Positions 7,713 to 15,773 of a stretch of 64,000 bases of DNA are shown here, piece by piece; within the stretch, counting starts at the first letter, position 1, and each line of letters starts with the position of its first letter. The notes beneath the pieces are model-generated. The model was not told the origin of the DNA. It did not search any database and was given only the letters and a program-made list of their open reading frames with translations. Origin of the DNA: Streptomyces radiopugnans (GTDB lineage Bacteria > Actinomycetota > Actinomycetes > Streptomycetales > Streptomycetaceae); the NCBI RefSeq assembly GCF_900110735.1, contig NZ_FOET01000014.1:1-64000 (forward strand), written 5' to 3'. The position numbers and the translations under genes are program-made.

Positions 7713-8342
7713 GTGAACAAGGCGCAGCTCGTTGAAGCAATTGCCGACAAGCTCGGCGGACGACAGCAGGCCGCCGACGCGGTCGACGTGGTGCTGGACG
7801 CGATCGTCCGCGCGGTCGTCGCCGGCGACCGGGTCTCGGTCACCGGCTTCGGCTCGTTCGAGAAGGTGGAGCGTCCGGCCCGCTACGCCCGCAACCCGCA
7901 GACCGGCGAGCGCGTCAGGGTCAAGAAGACCTCCGTTCCGCGTTTCCGCGCCGGCCAGGGCTTCAAGGACCTGGTCAGCGGCGCCAAGAAACTCCCCAAG
8001 GGCGGCGAGGTGGCCGTGAAGAAGGCGCCCAAGGGCAGCCTCTCGGGCGGAACCGGCGCCACCACCCGCAAGGCGGCCGCCAAGAAGGCCGCGGCCAAGA
8101 AGGCGGCCCCGGCGAAGAAGGCCACGGCGGCGGCGAAGAAGGCCTCGGCGAAGAAGACCACCGCCAAGAAGACGACGGCCAAGGCCACCCCGGCGAAGAA
8201 GACGGCGGCGAAGAAGACCACCGCCAAGAAGACGACGGGCAAGAAGAGCGCCGGGAAGGCCGTCGCCAAGAAGGCCCCGGCCAAGAAAGCCCCCGGCCGC
8301 AGGACCTCGGCGCGCAAGAGGGCGGCGACCCGCGGGAAGTGA
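7713..8342 (+). CDS. hupS: HU-family nucleoid protein with lysine-rich tail
   Basis: This 209-residue protein has an N-terminal HU domain (about residues 1-93: MNKAQLVEAIADKL, GFGSFEKVERPARYARNPQTG, VPRFRAGQ). A C-terminal tail of about 110 residues follows, rich in Lys/Ala/Thr with repeated AAKK and TAKKT units resembling histone H1. In Streptomyces HupS compacts the nucleoid in spores and protects DNA. The start is the GTG after GAAGGGGAAG. The tail is encoded by repetitive AAG-rich DNA, so its length is expected to vary between strains. Confidence 0.96.
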   Translation: MNKAQLVEAIADKLGGRQQAADAVDVVLDAIVRAVVAGDRVSVTGFGSFEKVERPARYARNPQTGERVRVKKTSVPRFRAGQGFKDLVSGAKKLPKGGEVAVKKAPKGSLSGGTGATTRKAAAKKAAAKKAAPAKKATAAAKKASAKKTTAKKTTAKATPAKKTAAKKTTAKKTTGKKSAGKAVAKKAPAKKAPGRRTSARKRAATRGK

Positions 8343-8372
8343 ACCGGGCACACGGACATGCGGTGACCGCGC

Positions 8373-8401
8373 CGGGCCGGACTCCAGGGGAGCCCGGCCC
8401 G
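8373..8401 (+). terminator. Possible hupS terminator
   Basis: 12-bp arms CGGGCCGGACTC / GAGCCCGGCCCG with one mismatch and a 5-nt loop, 31 bp after hupS. There is no T-run. Confidence 0.5.
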
Positions 8402-8511
8402 CGGTCCGTTCAAGGCCGCGGTCCGTGAGCGCCAGGCCCGTTCGCGCCACCGCCCGGCCGGGCCGGCCGGGCCGGGCGGGCCGTCCGCCCGGCCCGTCCG
8501 CCCGGCTCGTC

Positions 8512-8517
8512 TAGGCT
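8512..8517 (+). promoter_or_regulatory. -10 element of the small CSD-like gene
   Basis: TAGGCT ends 7 nt before the ATG at 8525 and no Shine-Dalgarno is present, consistent with leaderless transcription. Confidence 0.45.
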
Positions 8518-8524
8518 CGGCGCC

Positions 8525-8770
8525 ATGCAGGCCACCGCGTACACCTATGACCCCGCGACCCGCAGCGGCAGCGTGCTCCTCGACGACGGCACGCCCCTTC
8601 CCTTCGACGCCGAGGCGTTCGACGCGGGAGGTCTGCGACTGCTGCGCCCGGGCCAGCGGGTGCGGATCGAGACCGAGACCGAGACCGGGACGGAGAACGG
8701 GGCCGAAACCGGGACCGGCGCCGAGGGCGGGCGGCGCCGGGTCACGCTGGTGACGCTGCAGACGTTCTGA
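8525..8770 (+). CDS. Small beta-rich protein resembling a cold-shock-domain fold
   Basis: An 81-residue protein. Residues 1-48 (TYDPATRSGSVLLDDG, PFDAEAF, LRLLRPGQRVRIE) have the alternating pattern of a cold-shock/OB-like barrel, where the cue is G-x-V-L-D-D-G followed by a GLRLLRPGQRV turn. The RNP motifs that define true CspA proteins are not present. A Glu/Thr/Gly-rich insert (residues 49-68) precedes a final strand RRVTLVTLQTF. The 3' end overlaps the convergent cofC gene by 29 bp. Nucleic-acid binding is only a guess from fold resemblance. Confidence 0.7.
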   Translation: MQATAYTYDPATRSGSVLLDDGTPLPFDAEAFDAGGLRLLRPGQRVRIETETETGTENGAETGTGAEGGRRRVTLVTLQTF

Positions 8771-9425
8771 GCGTGTGCGGGCCCACTCCCAGGGCCAGCG
8801 CCGCGGCCAGGTCCGCACCGGTGTCCACGTCCCGCCGGACGCTGTCCACCCCGGACAGCGTGATCTCCACGGCGCCGGAGCGCAGATGACGGGCGCGTGA
8901 GGCGCCTCCGAAGGCCGGGGCCAGGGCCGCGCCGCCGGACGCGGCGAGCAGCGTGGTGCCGATCCCGGCGGCGTCGGCCAGGAAGGACCGGCGGTGCGCC
9001 CGTGCCGCGTCCAGCACCCGGGCCAGTTCCACGGGGCGCAGTGCGGGCAGATCGGCGTTCAGCGCGGCCACCGGAGCGCCGGGGCGCCCCGACTGACCCG
9101 ACCGTACGACCGCCTCACCGTGCTCCAGCGCGGCGTTCAGCCCGGCACCCGGCGCGTCCGGCACGATCCGCGCCCCCAGAGCGGCCAGTTCCGCCCCCGC
9201 GCGCGGATCGTCCGTGACGATCACCACACCCTCCACCGCCGGGCAGTCCAGCGCCGCGGCGACGGTGTCCTGGGCGAAGGCCAGGGCCAGCCCGGACCGC
9301 AGCTCCCTCCCGGCCGCCGGGACCAGCCTGCTCTTCGCCAGCGCCAGGGGCTTGAGGGGCACCACCAGGGTCCAGCCCCGGGCCGCCGCGGCCTGCGCCG
9401 TGTCGTCGCGATGCATCGGCACCAT
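8742..9425 (-). CDS. cofC: 2-phospho-L-lactate guanylyltransferase (CofC)
   Basis: CofC activates phospholactate or phosphoenolpyruvate with GTP during coenzyme F420 synthesis. The 227-residue protein has a nucleotidyltransferase-like fold: VVPLKPLALAKSRLVP near residues 20-35 (the LK-x-x-x-x-AKSRL motif), VVIVTDDP and LNADLPAL (metal/nucleotide site), then GIGTTLL. I chose the ATG at 9425; another in-frame ATG 9 nt downstream is equally possible. It diverges from the acyltransferase gene and overlaps the upstream small gene's 3' end. Other F420 genes (fbiA/B/C) are not nearby. Confidence 0.88.
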   Translation of the reverse strand: MVPMHRDDTAQAAAARGWTLVVPLKPLALAKSRLVPAAGRELRSGLALAFAQDTVAAALDCPAVEGVVIVTDDPRAGAELAALGARIVPDAPGAGLNAALEHGEAVVRSGQSGRPGAPVAALNADLPALRPVELARVLDAARAHRRSFLADAAGIGTTLLAASGGAALAPAFGGASRARHLRSGAVEITLSGVDSVRRDVDTGADLAAALALGVGPHTLRTSAASPA

Positions 9426-9561
9426 TCTCACCCACCGCCGGAGTCGCCCGGGGCCTTGCGGGGTTACGGTGTGCTCGACAGGGCGACGGCCCGGGGCGAC
9501 ACTTGTGCGGTTGTTCCCGGCGGCGCGTGTGCCGCAGCAGGCAAGAGGAGATGGTGTCCGG

Positions 9562-10407
9562 GTGTCCCGCCGCAGAATCGGCTTCTGGTACCGCTTTGCC
9601 GCGGTTTTGGCGAAACCGCCCCTGGTGGTGCTGTTCAAGCGGGACTGGCGCGGAATGGAGCATATTCCGGAAGAGGGCGGATTCATCACCGTGGTGAATC
9701 ACAACTCCTATCTGGACCCGCTCTCCTACGCCCACTACCAGTACAACACCGGCCGCGTCCCCCGTTTCCTGGCCAAGGACTCCCTGTTCAGGGGCGGATT
9801 CGTCGGCGCGGTGATGCGCGGCACCGGGCAGATCCCCGTCTACCGCGAGACCACGGACGCCGTGAGCGCCTTCCGCGCCGCCGTCGAGGCGATCGACAGG
9901 GGCGAGTGCGTGGCGTTCTACCCCGAGGGCACCCTCACCCGCGATCCGGACATGTGGCCGATGGAGGGCAAGACCGGCGCCGCCCGCGTCGCCCTGCTCA
10001 CCAGGGTGCCCGTCATCCCCGTCGCACAGTGGGGGGCCAACGAGGCCGTGCCGCCGTACGCGGGGATCAGGAAGATCCGACTCTTCCCGCGCAGGACCCT
10101 GAAGGTGCTGGCCGGGCCGCCCGTCGACCTGTCGCGTTTCTACGACCGCGAACCCACCGCGGAACTGCTGCGCGAGGTCACCGACGTCATAATGGACGCG
10201 ATCACGCAACTGCTGGCCGAGGTGCGCGGCGAGCCCGCGCCCGCCCAGCGCTACGACCGCCGCCGGGCGCTCGCACAGGGCCGCCGTCGAGGGACCGCCG
10301 CGAGGGCGGCCGCGGGCAGCGGGCCCGCGGGGCGCGGCGCCGGCGAGGAGAACGCCGCCGGCCGGAACGCCGTCGGCCGCGCGGCAGCCGAGGGAGAGAG
10401 CGCGTGA
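9562..10407 (+). CDS. 1-acyl-sn-glycerol-3-phosphate acyltransferase family protein
   Basis: A 281-residue PlsC-type acyltransferase that would move a fatty acyl group to lysophosphatidate or a related acceptor. It shows VVNHNSYLDPL (the H-x4-D catalytic box, here with NHNSYLD), a middle FYPEGTLTRDP (the E-G-T box) and a later VIPVAQWG segment. The GTG at 9562 is preceded by AGGAG about 12 nt upstream. The C-terminal 50 residues are Arg/Ala/Gly-rich and unconserved. It overlaps gpsA by 4 bp (GTGA), linking two steps of glycerophospholipid synthesis in one transcript. Confidence 0.92.
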   Translation: MSRRRIGFWYRFAAVLAKPPLVVLFKRDWRGMEHIPEEGGFITVVNHNSYLDPLSYAHYQYNTGRVPRFLAKDSLFRGGFVGAVMRGTGQIPVYRETTDAVSAFRAAVEAIDRGECVAFYPEGTLTRDPDMWPMEGKTGAARVALLTRVPVIPVAQWGANEAVPPYAGIRKIRLFPRRTLKVLAGPPVDLSRFYDREPTAELLREVTDVIMDAITQLLAEVRGEPAPAQRYDRRRALAQGRRRGTAARAAAGSGPAGRGAGEENAAGRNAVGRAAAEGESA

Positions 10408-11405
10408 CGCGAGTCGCCGTCTACGGCACCGGATCCTGGGGCACCGCCTTCGCGATGGTGCTCGCCGACGCCGGCTGCGAGGTGACCCTGTGGGGCCGCC
10501 GCGCGGAGCTGGCCGAGGCGGTCAACACCACCCGCACCAACCCCGACTACCTGCCGGGGGTCGTCCTCCCCGAGGCCGTGCGCGCCACCACCGACCCCGC
10601 CGAGGCCGCGGCCGGGGCCCGGTTCACGGTGCTGGCCGTGCCTTCCCAGACCCTGCGCGGCAACCTCTCGGCGTGGCGGTCGCTGCTGCCGCCGGACACC
10701 GTGCTCGTCTCCCTGATGAAGGGCGTCGAACTCGGCACCGCCAAGCGGATGAGCGAGGTGATCGAGGAGGTCGCCGGGGCCGGCCCGGACCGGATCGCCG
10801 TGCTGTCCGGCCCCAACCTGGCCCGCGAGATCGCCGAGCGGCAGCCCGCCGCCTCCGTCGTCGCCTGCCGCGACGAGGAGGTGGCCCGCAGGCTCCAGGC
10901 CGCCTGCCACACCCCCTACTTCCGCCCCTACACCAACACCGACGTCGTCGGCTGCGAACTGGGCGGGGCGGTGAAGAACGTCATCGCGCTGGCGGTCGGC
11001 ATCGCCGACGGCATGGGCCTGGGCGACAACGCCAAGGCCTCGCTGATCACCCGCGGCCTGGCCGAGACCACCCGGCTCGGCCTGGCCATGGGCGCCGACG
11101 CGCACACCTTCGCCGGCCTGGCGGGCCTGGGAGACCTGGTCGCCACCTGCTCCTCGCCGCTGTCGCGCAACCACACCTTCGGCACCAACCTCGGCAGGGG
11201 CATGACCCTGGCGGAGACCGTCGCGGCGACCCGGCAGACCGCCGAGGGCGTCAAGTCCTGCGAGTCGGTGCTGGACCTGGCCCGGCGGCACGACGTCGAC
11301 ATGCCCATCACCGAGACCGTCGTCGACATCGTCCACGACGGCAAGCCGCCGCTGGTCGCCCTCAAGGAACTGATGTCGCGCAGCGCCAAGGCCGAGCGCC
11401 GCTGA
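10404..11405 (+). CDS. gpsA: Glycerol-3-phosphate dehydrogenase [NAD(P)+]
   Basis: GpsA makes sn-glycerol 3-phosphate from dihydroxyacetone phosphate, the backbone for phospholipids. The 333-residue protein starts with the Rossmann motif YGTGSWGTAFA (residues 6-16), has SGPNLAREI, then the catalytic region GGAVKNVIALAVGIADG and GLGDLVATC. Its GTG start lies inside the acyltransferase stop (GTGA overlap). ddlA follows after 38 bp with its own -10-like sequence. Confidence 0.97.
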   Translation: MTRVAVYGTGSWGTAFAMVLADAGCEVTLWGRRAELAEAVNTTRTNPDYLPGVVLPEAVRATTDPAEAAAGARFTVLAVPSQTLRGNLSAWRSLLPPDTVLVSLMKGVELGTAKRMSEVIEEVAGAGPDRIAVLSGPNLAREIAERQPAASVVACRDEEVARRLQAACHTPYFRPYTNTDVVGCELGGAVKNVIALAVGIADGMGLGDNAKASLITRGLAETTRLGLAMGADAHTFAGLAGLGDLVATCSSPLSRNHTFGTNLGRGMTLAETVAATRQTAEGVKSCESVLDLARRHDVDMPITETVVDIVHDGKPPLVALKELMSRSAKAERR

Positions 11406-11428
11406 CCGCCCACCACCGTCACGTCAGG

Positions 11429-11434
11429 TAACCT
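11429..11434 (+). promoter_or_regulatory. -10-like element before ddlA
   Basis: TAACCT ends 9 nt before the ddlA ATG at 11444, with no Shine-Dalgarno between them. It may give a leaderless or nearly leaderless transcript. Confidence 0.4.
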
Positions 11435-11443
11435 CGCCCGGAT

Positions 11444-12610
11444 ATGAGCAGCCAGTCCTTCTCCCCAGGCCCCCAGACGCCCCCGCCGGCCGGCCGGCGG
11501 CCGCGCGTCGCCGTCGTCTTCGGCGGCCGCAGCTCCGAACACGGGATCTCCGTGGTCACCGCGGGCGCCGTACTGCGCGCCATCGACCGCAGCGCCTACG
11601 ACGTCCTGCCCATCGGCATCACCGCCGACGGCCGCTGGGCGCTGACCGCCGACGACCCCGAGCGCATGGCGATCGCCGACCGCGCGCTGCCGAGCGTGGA
11701 GCAGCTCGCCGAGTCCGACACCGGCTCCGTGCTGCTGCCCTTCGAGCCGCACAACCGCGAGGTCGTCTACAGCGAGCCGGGCTCGGTGCCCAAGGTGCTC
11801 GGGGAGGTCGACGTCGTCTTCCCCATGCTGCACGGCCCGTACGGCGAGGACGGCACGCTCCAGGGCCTGCTGGACCTGGCCGGAGTGCCCTACGTCGGCT
11901 CGGGCGTGCTGGCCTCGGCGGTCGGCATGGACAAGGAGTACATGAAGCGGGTCTTCACCTCCTTCGGGCTGCCCGTCGGTCCCTACACGGTGGTCAGGCC
12001 GCGCGAGTGGGAGCAGGACGAGAAGGCCGCGCGGAAGAGGATCGTGGACTTCGCCGCCGACCACGGCTGGCCGGTCTTCGTCAAGCCCGCCCGGGCCGGG
12101 TCCTCCTTCGGCATCACCAAGGTCGACGACCTCGCGGGCCTGGACGAGGCGATCGCCGAGGCGCGGCGCCACGACCCCAAGATCATCGTCGAGTCGCTGC
12201 TGCGCGGCCGTGAGATCGAGTGCGGCGTCCTGGAGTTCGAGGACGGCCCGCGCGCCAGCCTTCCGGCCGAGATCCCGCCGGCCACGGCCCACGACTTCTA
12301 CGACTTCGAGGCGAAGTACATCGACTCGGCCGAGGGCCTGGTGCCCGCCCCGCTGACCGGGGAGCAGACCCGCGAGGTCCAGGAGCTGGCGGTGCGCGCC
12401 TTCGACGCGGCCTCCTGCGAGGGCCTGGTCCGCGCGGACTTCTTCCTGCTGGACAGCGGCGAGTTCGTCATCAACGAGATCAACACGATGCCCGGCTTCA
12501 CGCCCATCTCCATGTACCCGCGCATGTGGGAGGCCAGCGGAGTCGGCTACCCCGAGCTGGTCGACCGCCTCATCAGGGCCGCCCTGCGCCGCCCGACCGG
12601 CCTGCGCTGA
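11444..12610 (+). CDS. ddlA: D-alanine-D-alanine ligase
   Basis: This ATP-grasp ligase (388 residues) forms the D-Ala-D-Ala dipeptide of peptidoglycan precursors. Visible features are VVFGGRSSEHGISVV (N-terminal substrate loop), MLHGPYGEDGTLQGLL, FVKPARAGSSFGITKV (ATP-grasp), EIECGVLE and the Mg2+-binding INEINTMPGFTPISMYP near the C-terminus. Length and all core motifs are normal. It lies downstream of gpsA and is convergent with the DUF3515 gene. Confidence 0.97.
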   Translation: MSSQSFSPGPQTPPPAGRRPRVAVVFGGRSSEHGISVVTAGAVLRAIDRSAYDVLPIGITADGRWALTADDPERMAIADRALPSVEQLAESDTGSVLLPFEPHNREVVYSEPGSVPKVLGEVDVVFPMLHGPYGEDGTLQGLLDLAGVPYVGSGVLASAVGMDKEYMKRVFTSFGLPVGPYTVVRPREWEQDEKAARKRIVDFAADHGWPVFVKPARAGSSFGITKVDDLAGLDEAIAEARRHDPKIIVESLLRGREIECGVLEFEDGPRASLPAEIPPATAHDFYDFEAKYIDSAEGLVPAPLTGEQTREVQELAVRAFDAASCEGLVRADFFLLDSGEFVINEINTMPGFTPISMYPRMWEASGVGYPELVDRLIRAALRRPTGLR

Positions 12611-12682
12611 CCCGGCCGCCCCGCCGGCGCGGGACGCGGGCCCGTGAGGGGAGCGCGGGCCCGGGACGGGCGCGCCGGGACG

Positions 12683-13192
12683 TCACAGAGGCTTCTCCGG
12701 GACGGTCTCCCGCACCGCGCCGGCGAGGTCGACCAGGGCGTTGACCTCGGGCGCGTACGCGTCGGGGACCGTCACCCGGACGAAGACCTCGCGTCCGAAG
12801 AGGGTGAACCGGTGGCCGCCGTCCCGCTCCTCCAGCAGCCAGGAGACCCCGTTCACCTCCACCGTCTCGGTGGCGGGGTTGTAGTGTTCACTGCCGGGTG
12901 TGAGGACCTCGGGCCGCGGTACTCCGCAGCTCAGTTCGATCGCGGGATCGCCCCACACGGCGGCGAACCGCGTCTCGGGCTCTATCTCGCCCCGGGGCTG
13001 CCCGTCCACCTCCTCGGGCAGCGCGTCGTACAGCTCGCGGCAGATGCCGGCGGCCGCGCCCGTCGGGCTCGGCACGGGCGGACCGGGGCGGTCGCCGCCG
13101 GACGCGCAGCCGGCCGCCGCGGCGAGCACGGCGAGCACGGCGGCGGGCGCACGGAGGGCGGACGGCAGGGACCGGCGGGGCGGGAAGCTCAC
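12683..13192 (-). CDS. DUF3515 lipoprotein
   Basis: A 169-residue exported lipoprotein. The N-terminus has Arg residues, a hydrophobic Ala/Val/Leu stretch and a lipobox-like AAAAGC (cysteine near residue 29). The mature part has the DUF3515 cues: ICRELYDALPEEVDGQ, WGDPAIELSCGVPRP and WLLEERDGG. It starts with GTG. The gene sits between ddlA and a lone Lrp-type domain, an order I recall as conserved in streptomycetes. Function is unknown. Confidence 0.83.
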   Translation of the reverse strand: MSFPPRRSLPSALRAPAAVLAVLAAAAGCASGGDRPGPPVPSPTGAAAGICRELYDALPEEVDGQPRGEIEPETRFAAVWGDPAIELSCGVPRPEVLTPGSEHYNPATETVEVNGVSWLLEERDGGHRFTLFGREVFVRVTVPDAYAPEVNALVDLAGAVRETVPEKPL

Positions 13193-13212
13193 CGGGCGAG
13201 CATACGGGGGAG

Positions 13213-13446
13213 CTACAGATGCACGACCGGGCAGGTCAGGGTGCGAGTGATGCCCTCCACGTGCTGGATGCGGGCCACCACCATGCGGCCCAGGTCGTCC
13301 ACCGTGTCGGCCTCGGCCCGAACGATCACGTCGTAGGGACCGGTCACGTCCTCGGCCCGGACCACTCCCGGGATCGCGCCGACGACCTCGGCGACGGACG
13401 ACGCCTTGCCGACCTCAGTCTGGATCAGGATGTACGCCTGTACCAC
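13213..13446 (-). CDS. Stand-alone Lrp/AsnC C-terminal (RAM) domain
   Basis: A 77-residue protein consisting only of the regulation-of-amino-acid-metabolism domain: AYILIQTEVGKASSVAEVV, then GPYDVIVRAEADTVDDLGRMVV and a final strand. The DNA-binding helix-turn-helix of full Lrp proteins is absent. Such proteins form ligand-binding oligomers, so it may modulate a full-length Lrp or act as a small-molecule sensor; this is inference. The GTG start is preceded by GGAGG. It is probably cotranscribed with the downstream DUF3515 gene (20-bp gap). Confidence 0.86.
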   Translation of the reverse strand: MVQAYILIQTEVGKASSVAEVVGAIPGVVRAEDVTGPYDVIVRAEADTVDDLGRMVVARIQHVEGITRTLTCPVVHL

Positions 13447-13622
13447 GGAACCTCCAGGGCGGCTACGAGGATCATGTGGGAAGAAGGGACGCCACGGTAC
13501 CGCGTCGCCCGTGCCGCCGGGGAGACCCGGACCGCGGGCGGGCGCGGCGGGACGGTGACGCGGGGGGCCGCGCGGACGGCCGCGGCGGTACCGTTCGAGC
13601 GCACTGACGAAGGGGCACGACG

Positions 13623-14639
13623 ATGCTGAGTTCTCCCGGGGGGCAGCCTCCCCCTGGATTCCCTGGGGGCGCCCCCAGGACCCCCGGCCGTACCGTGGGG
13701 GAGCTCGGGGAGTTCGGACTGATCCGCGAGCTGACCTCGCGGATCACCCCCACCCCGGCCGTACGGATCGGCCCGGGCGACGACGCGGCCGTGGTCGCCG
13801 CGCCCGACCGGCGCGTGGTGGCCAGCACCGACCTGCTGCTGGAGGGGCGGCACTTCCGGCGCGACTGGTCCACCGCCTACGACGTCGGCCGCAAGGCCGC
13901 GGCGCAGAACCTGGCCGACATCGCCGCCATGGGGGCCGAGCCCACCGCGCTGCTGCTCGGCCTGGTCGTACCCGCCGAACTCCCCGCCACCTGGCCCACC
14001 GAGCTGATGGACGGCCTCCACGACGAGTGCCAGGTCGCGGGCGCGGCCGTGGTCGGCGGGGACGTGGTGCGCGGCGAGACCATCACGGTGGCCATCACCG
14101 CGCTGGGCGACCTGCACGGACGCGAGCCGGTCACCCGGTCCGGGGCGCGGCCCGGCGACGTCGTGGCGGTGACCGGCTGGCTGGGCTGGTCGGCCGCCGG
14201 GCACTCGGTGCTCGCCCGCGGATTCCGCTCGCCGCGGGCCTTCGTCGAGGCCCACCGCCGCCCCGAACCGCCCTACCACGCGGGCCCGGCGGCGGCCGAA
14301 CTGGGCGCGACGGCGATGACGGACGTCAGCGACGGGCTCGTCGCCGACCTCGGGCACATCGCCGACGCCAGCAAGGTCCGCATCGACATCCGCTCGTCGG
14401 CCCTCGACATCCCCGCCCAGATGTCCGACATCGGGCAGGCGGTGGGCGTCGATCCGCTGCAGTGGGTGCTCACCGGGGGCGAGGACCACGCGATCGTCGC
14501 CACCTTCCCCGCGGACGCCAAGCTCCCCGCCCGCTGGCGCCGTATCGGCGAGGTGCTGCACCCCTCGGCCGCGCCGCAGGTCACGGTGGACGGCGCCCCG
14601 TGGAACCGGGCGGGCGGCTGGGACCACTTCGGGGACTGA
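13623..14639 (+). CDS. thiL: Thiamine-monophosphate kinase
   Basis: ThiL phosphorylates thiamine monophosphate to the active cofactor thiamine pyrophosphate. Conserved blocks are GELGEFGLIREL, RIGPGDDAAVV, STDLLLEGRHFR, GRKAAAQNLADIAAMGAEP, VVGGDVVRG and SDGLVADLGHIA. With the ATG at 13623 the protein has 338 residues, but the first 23 (MLSSPGGQPPPGFPGGAPRT...) are glycine/proline-rich and encoded by a palindromic repeat; conserved sequence starts at residue 24. GTG codons at 13687-13695 could be the ancestral start. thiD lies 130 bp downstream, so two thiamine steps are adjacent. Confidence 0.95.
   Translation: MLSSPGGQPPPGFPGGAPRTPGRTVGELGEFGLIRELTSRITPTPAVRIGPGDDAAVVAAPDRRVVASTDLLLEGRHFRRDWSTAYDVGRKAAAQNLADIAAMGAEPTALLLGLVVPAELPATWPTELMDGLHDECQVAGAAVVGGDVVRGETITVAITALGDLHGREPVTRSGARPGDVVAVTGWLGWSAAGHSVLARGFRSPRAFVEAHRRPEPPYHAGPAAAELGATAMTDVSDGLVADLGHIADASKVRIDIRSSALDIPAQMSDIGQAVGVDPLQWVLTGGEDHAIVATFPADAKLPARWRRIGEVLHPSAAPQVTVDGAPWNRAGGWDHFGD
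13627..13710. repeat. GC-rich palindromic repeat inside the 5' end of thiL
   Basis: It contains a perfect 18-bp palindrome, CCTGGGGGCGCCCCCAGG (13662-13679), and a GGGGG-N-CCCCC hairpin at 13638-13654. The ends (GAGTTCTCCC and GGGGGAGCTC) are roughly inverted. It looks like one of the short dispersed Streptomyces palindromes inserted into the coding start. Confidence 0.55.
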
Positions 14640-14756
14640 CCCGCCGTGGCTGCCGCTCTCGCGGACCCGGCTGCTCGCCGAGGGGGCTGCTCAATTGATG
14701 GTTGCCGTGGACACGGGCGCGGGTCGCCCGGCGGAGGGGTACCGGGGCGGGCGGCT

Positions 14757-14762
14757 TAGGCT
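14757..14762 (+). promoter_or_regulatory. -10 element of thiD
   Basis: TAGGCT ends 7 nt before the thiD ATG with no Shine-Dalgarno, consistent with a leaderless mRNA. Confidence 0.45.
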
Positions 14763-14769
14763 GCGGGGC

Positions 14770-15600
14770 ATGCGTACACCACCACCGCGCGTCCTCACCG
14801 TCGCCGGGTCCGACTCCGGCGGCGGAGCGGGCATCCAGGCCGACCTGAAGACCATGCTCGCGCTCGGCACCCACGGGATGAGCGTGCTCACCGCCGTCAC
14901 CGCGCAGAACTCCCTGGGCGTGCAGGGCGCCTGGGAACTGCCCGCCGAGGCGGTGCGGCAGCAGTTCCGCAGCGTCGTGGACGACATCGGGGTGCAGGCG
15001 GTCAAGACCGGCATGCTGGCCACCGCCGAACTGGTCGCGACGGTCGCCGGCCTGCTGGACGGCCTCACCGCGCCCGTGGTCGTCGACCCCGTCGGCGTCT
15101 CCAAGCACGGCGACCCGCTGCTGGCCGCCGAGGCGCTGGAGACGGTGCGCACCGAACTGCTGCCCAGGGCCACCGTCGCCACCCCCAACCTGGACGAGGT
15201 CGCCCAGCTCACCGGCGTACGGGTGGAGCGCGAGGCCGATCTGCCGCGAGCGGCGGAAGCGGTGCTGGCGTACGGGCCGCGGTGGGCGCTGATCAAGGGC
15301 GGCCACCTCAAGGACGGCGGGGACGCGGTGGACCTGCTCACCGACGGCACCGCCGAGCACTGGCTGCGCGCGCCCCGCCACGACAACCGCCACACCCACG
15401 GAACCGGCTGCACCCTGGCCGCCGCGATCGCCGCGGGGCTGGCGAGGGGGCGCCCGGTCCCGGAGGCGGTCGCCGACGCCAAGGAGTACGTGACGGGCGC
15501 CATCGCCGCGGGCTTCGCGCTGGGCGGCGGGATCGGGCCCGTGGACCACGGCTGGCGGCTGCTGGAGCGGGAGACTCCGGAGGGGGCGGCCCGAGCCTGA
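14770..15600 (+). CDS. thiD: Hydroxymethylpyrimidine/phosphomethylpyrimidine kinase
   Basis: ThiD phosphorylates HMP and then HMP-P in the pyrimidine branch of thiamine synthesis. The 276-residue ribokinase-fold protein shows TVAGSDSGGGAGIQADLKTM (substrate site), GTHGMSVLTAVTAQN, VDPVGVSKHGDPLL, ATPNLDEVAQLTG and the anion hole HGTGCTLAAAIAA. I prefer the ATG at 14770 over an upstream start at 14695, because the family begins directly before the TVAGSDS strand and TAGGCT precedes it at promoter distance. It is convergent with rpmB across a shared hairpin. I see no TPP riboswitch upstream. Confidence 0.95.
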   Translation: MRTPPPRVLTVAGSDSGGGAGIQADLKTMLALGTHGMSVLTAVTAQNSLGVQGAWELPAEAVRQQFRSVVDDIGVQAVKTGMLATAELVATVAGLLDGLTAPVVVDPVGVSKHGDPLLAAEALETVRTELLPRATVATPNLDEVAQLTGVRVEREADLPRAAEAVLAYGPRWALIKGGHLKDGGDAVDLLTDGTAEHWLRAPRHDNRHTHGTGCTLAAAIAAGLARGRPVPEAVADAKEYVTGAIAAGFALGGGIGPVDHGWRLLERETPEGAARA

Positions 15601-15648
15601 GCAGCCTTTCCGGCCGGCCGCCGGGCGGGCGGCCGGAGACCCGCAACG

Positions 15649-15687
15649 CCGGAAGGCCGGTCCACCCGAGGTGGACCGGCCTTCCGG
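15649..15687. terminator. Bidirectional terminator between thiD and rpmB
   Basis: A perfect 18-bp inverted repeat CCGGAAGGCCGGTCCACC / GGTGGACCGGCCTTCCGG with a 3-nt centre, placed between convergent genes. Confidence 0.85.
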
Positions 15688-15773
15688 TGCAACCGGCAAA
15701 GTGGCCGCGCTGGGCGTTGCGTCAGCGCGAGACCGGATCTCCCCCGCCGCGCGGCGGGGGAGAGGTCACGCGC

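Noticed and set aside
8060..8310. Repetitive AAG-rich DNA that could look like a CRISPR or satellite array.
   Set aside because: It is the coding sequence of the lysine/alanine tail of HupS, in frame throughout, with irregular units.
8440..8510. Run of GGCCGG/CCCGGCC-type short repeats before the CSD-like gene.
   Set aside because: Irregular G/C-rich low complexity, no defined unit or pairing beyond chance for this composition.
14640..14769. Possible TPP riboswitch before thiD or thiL.
   Set aside because: No conserved CUGAGA-type thi-box sequence is visible, and thiD appears to be leaderless.
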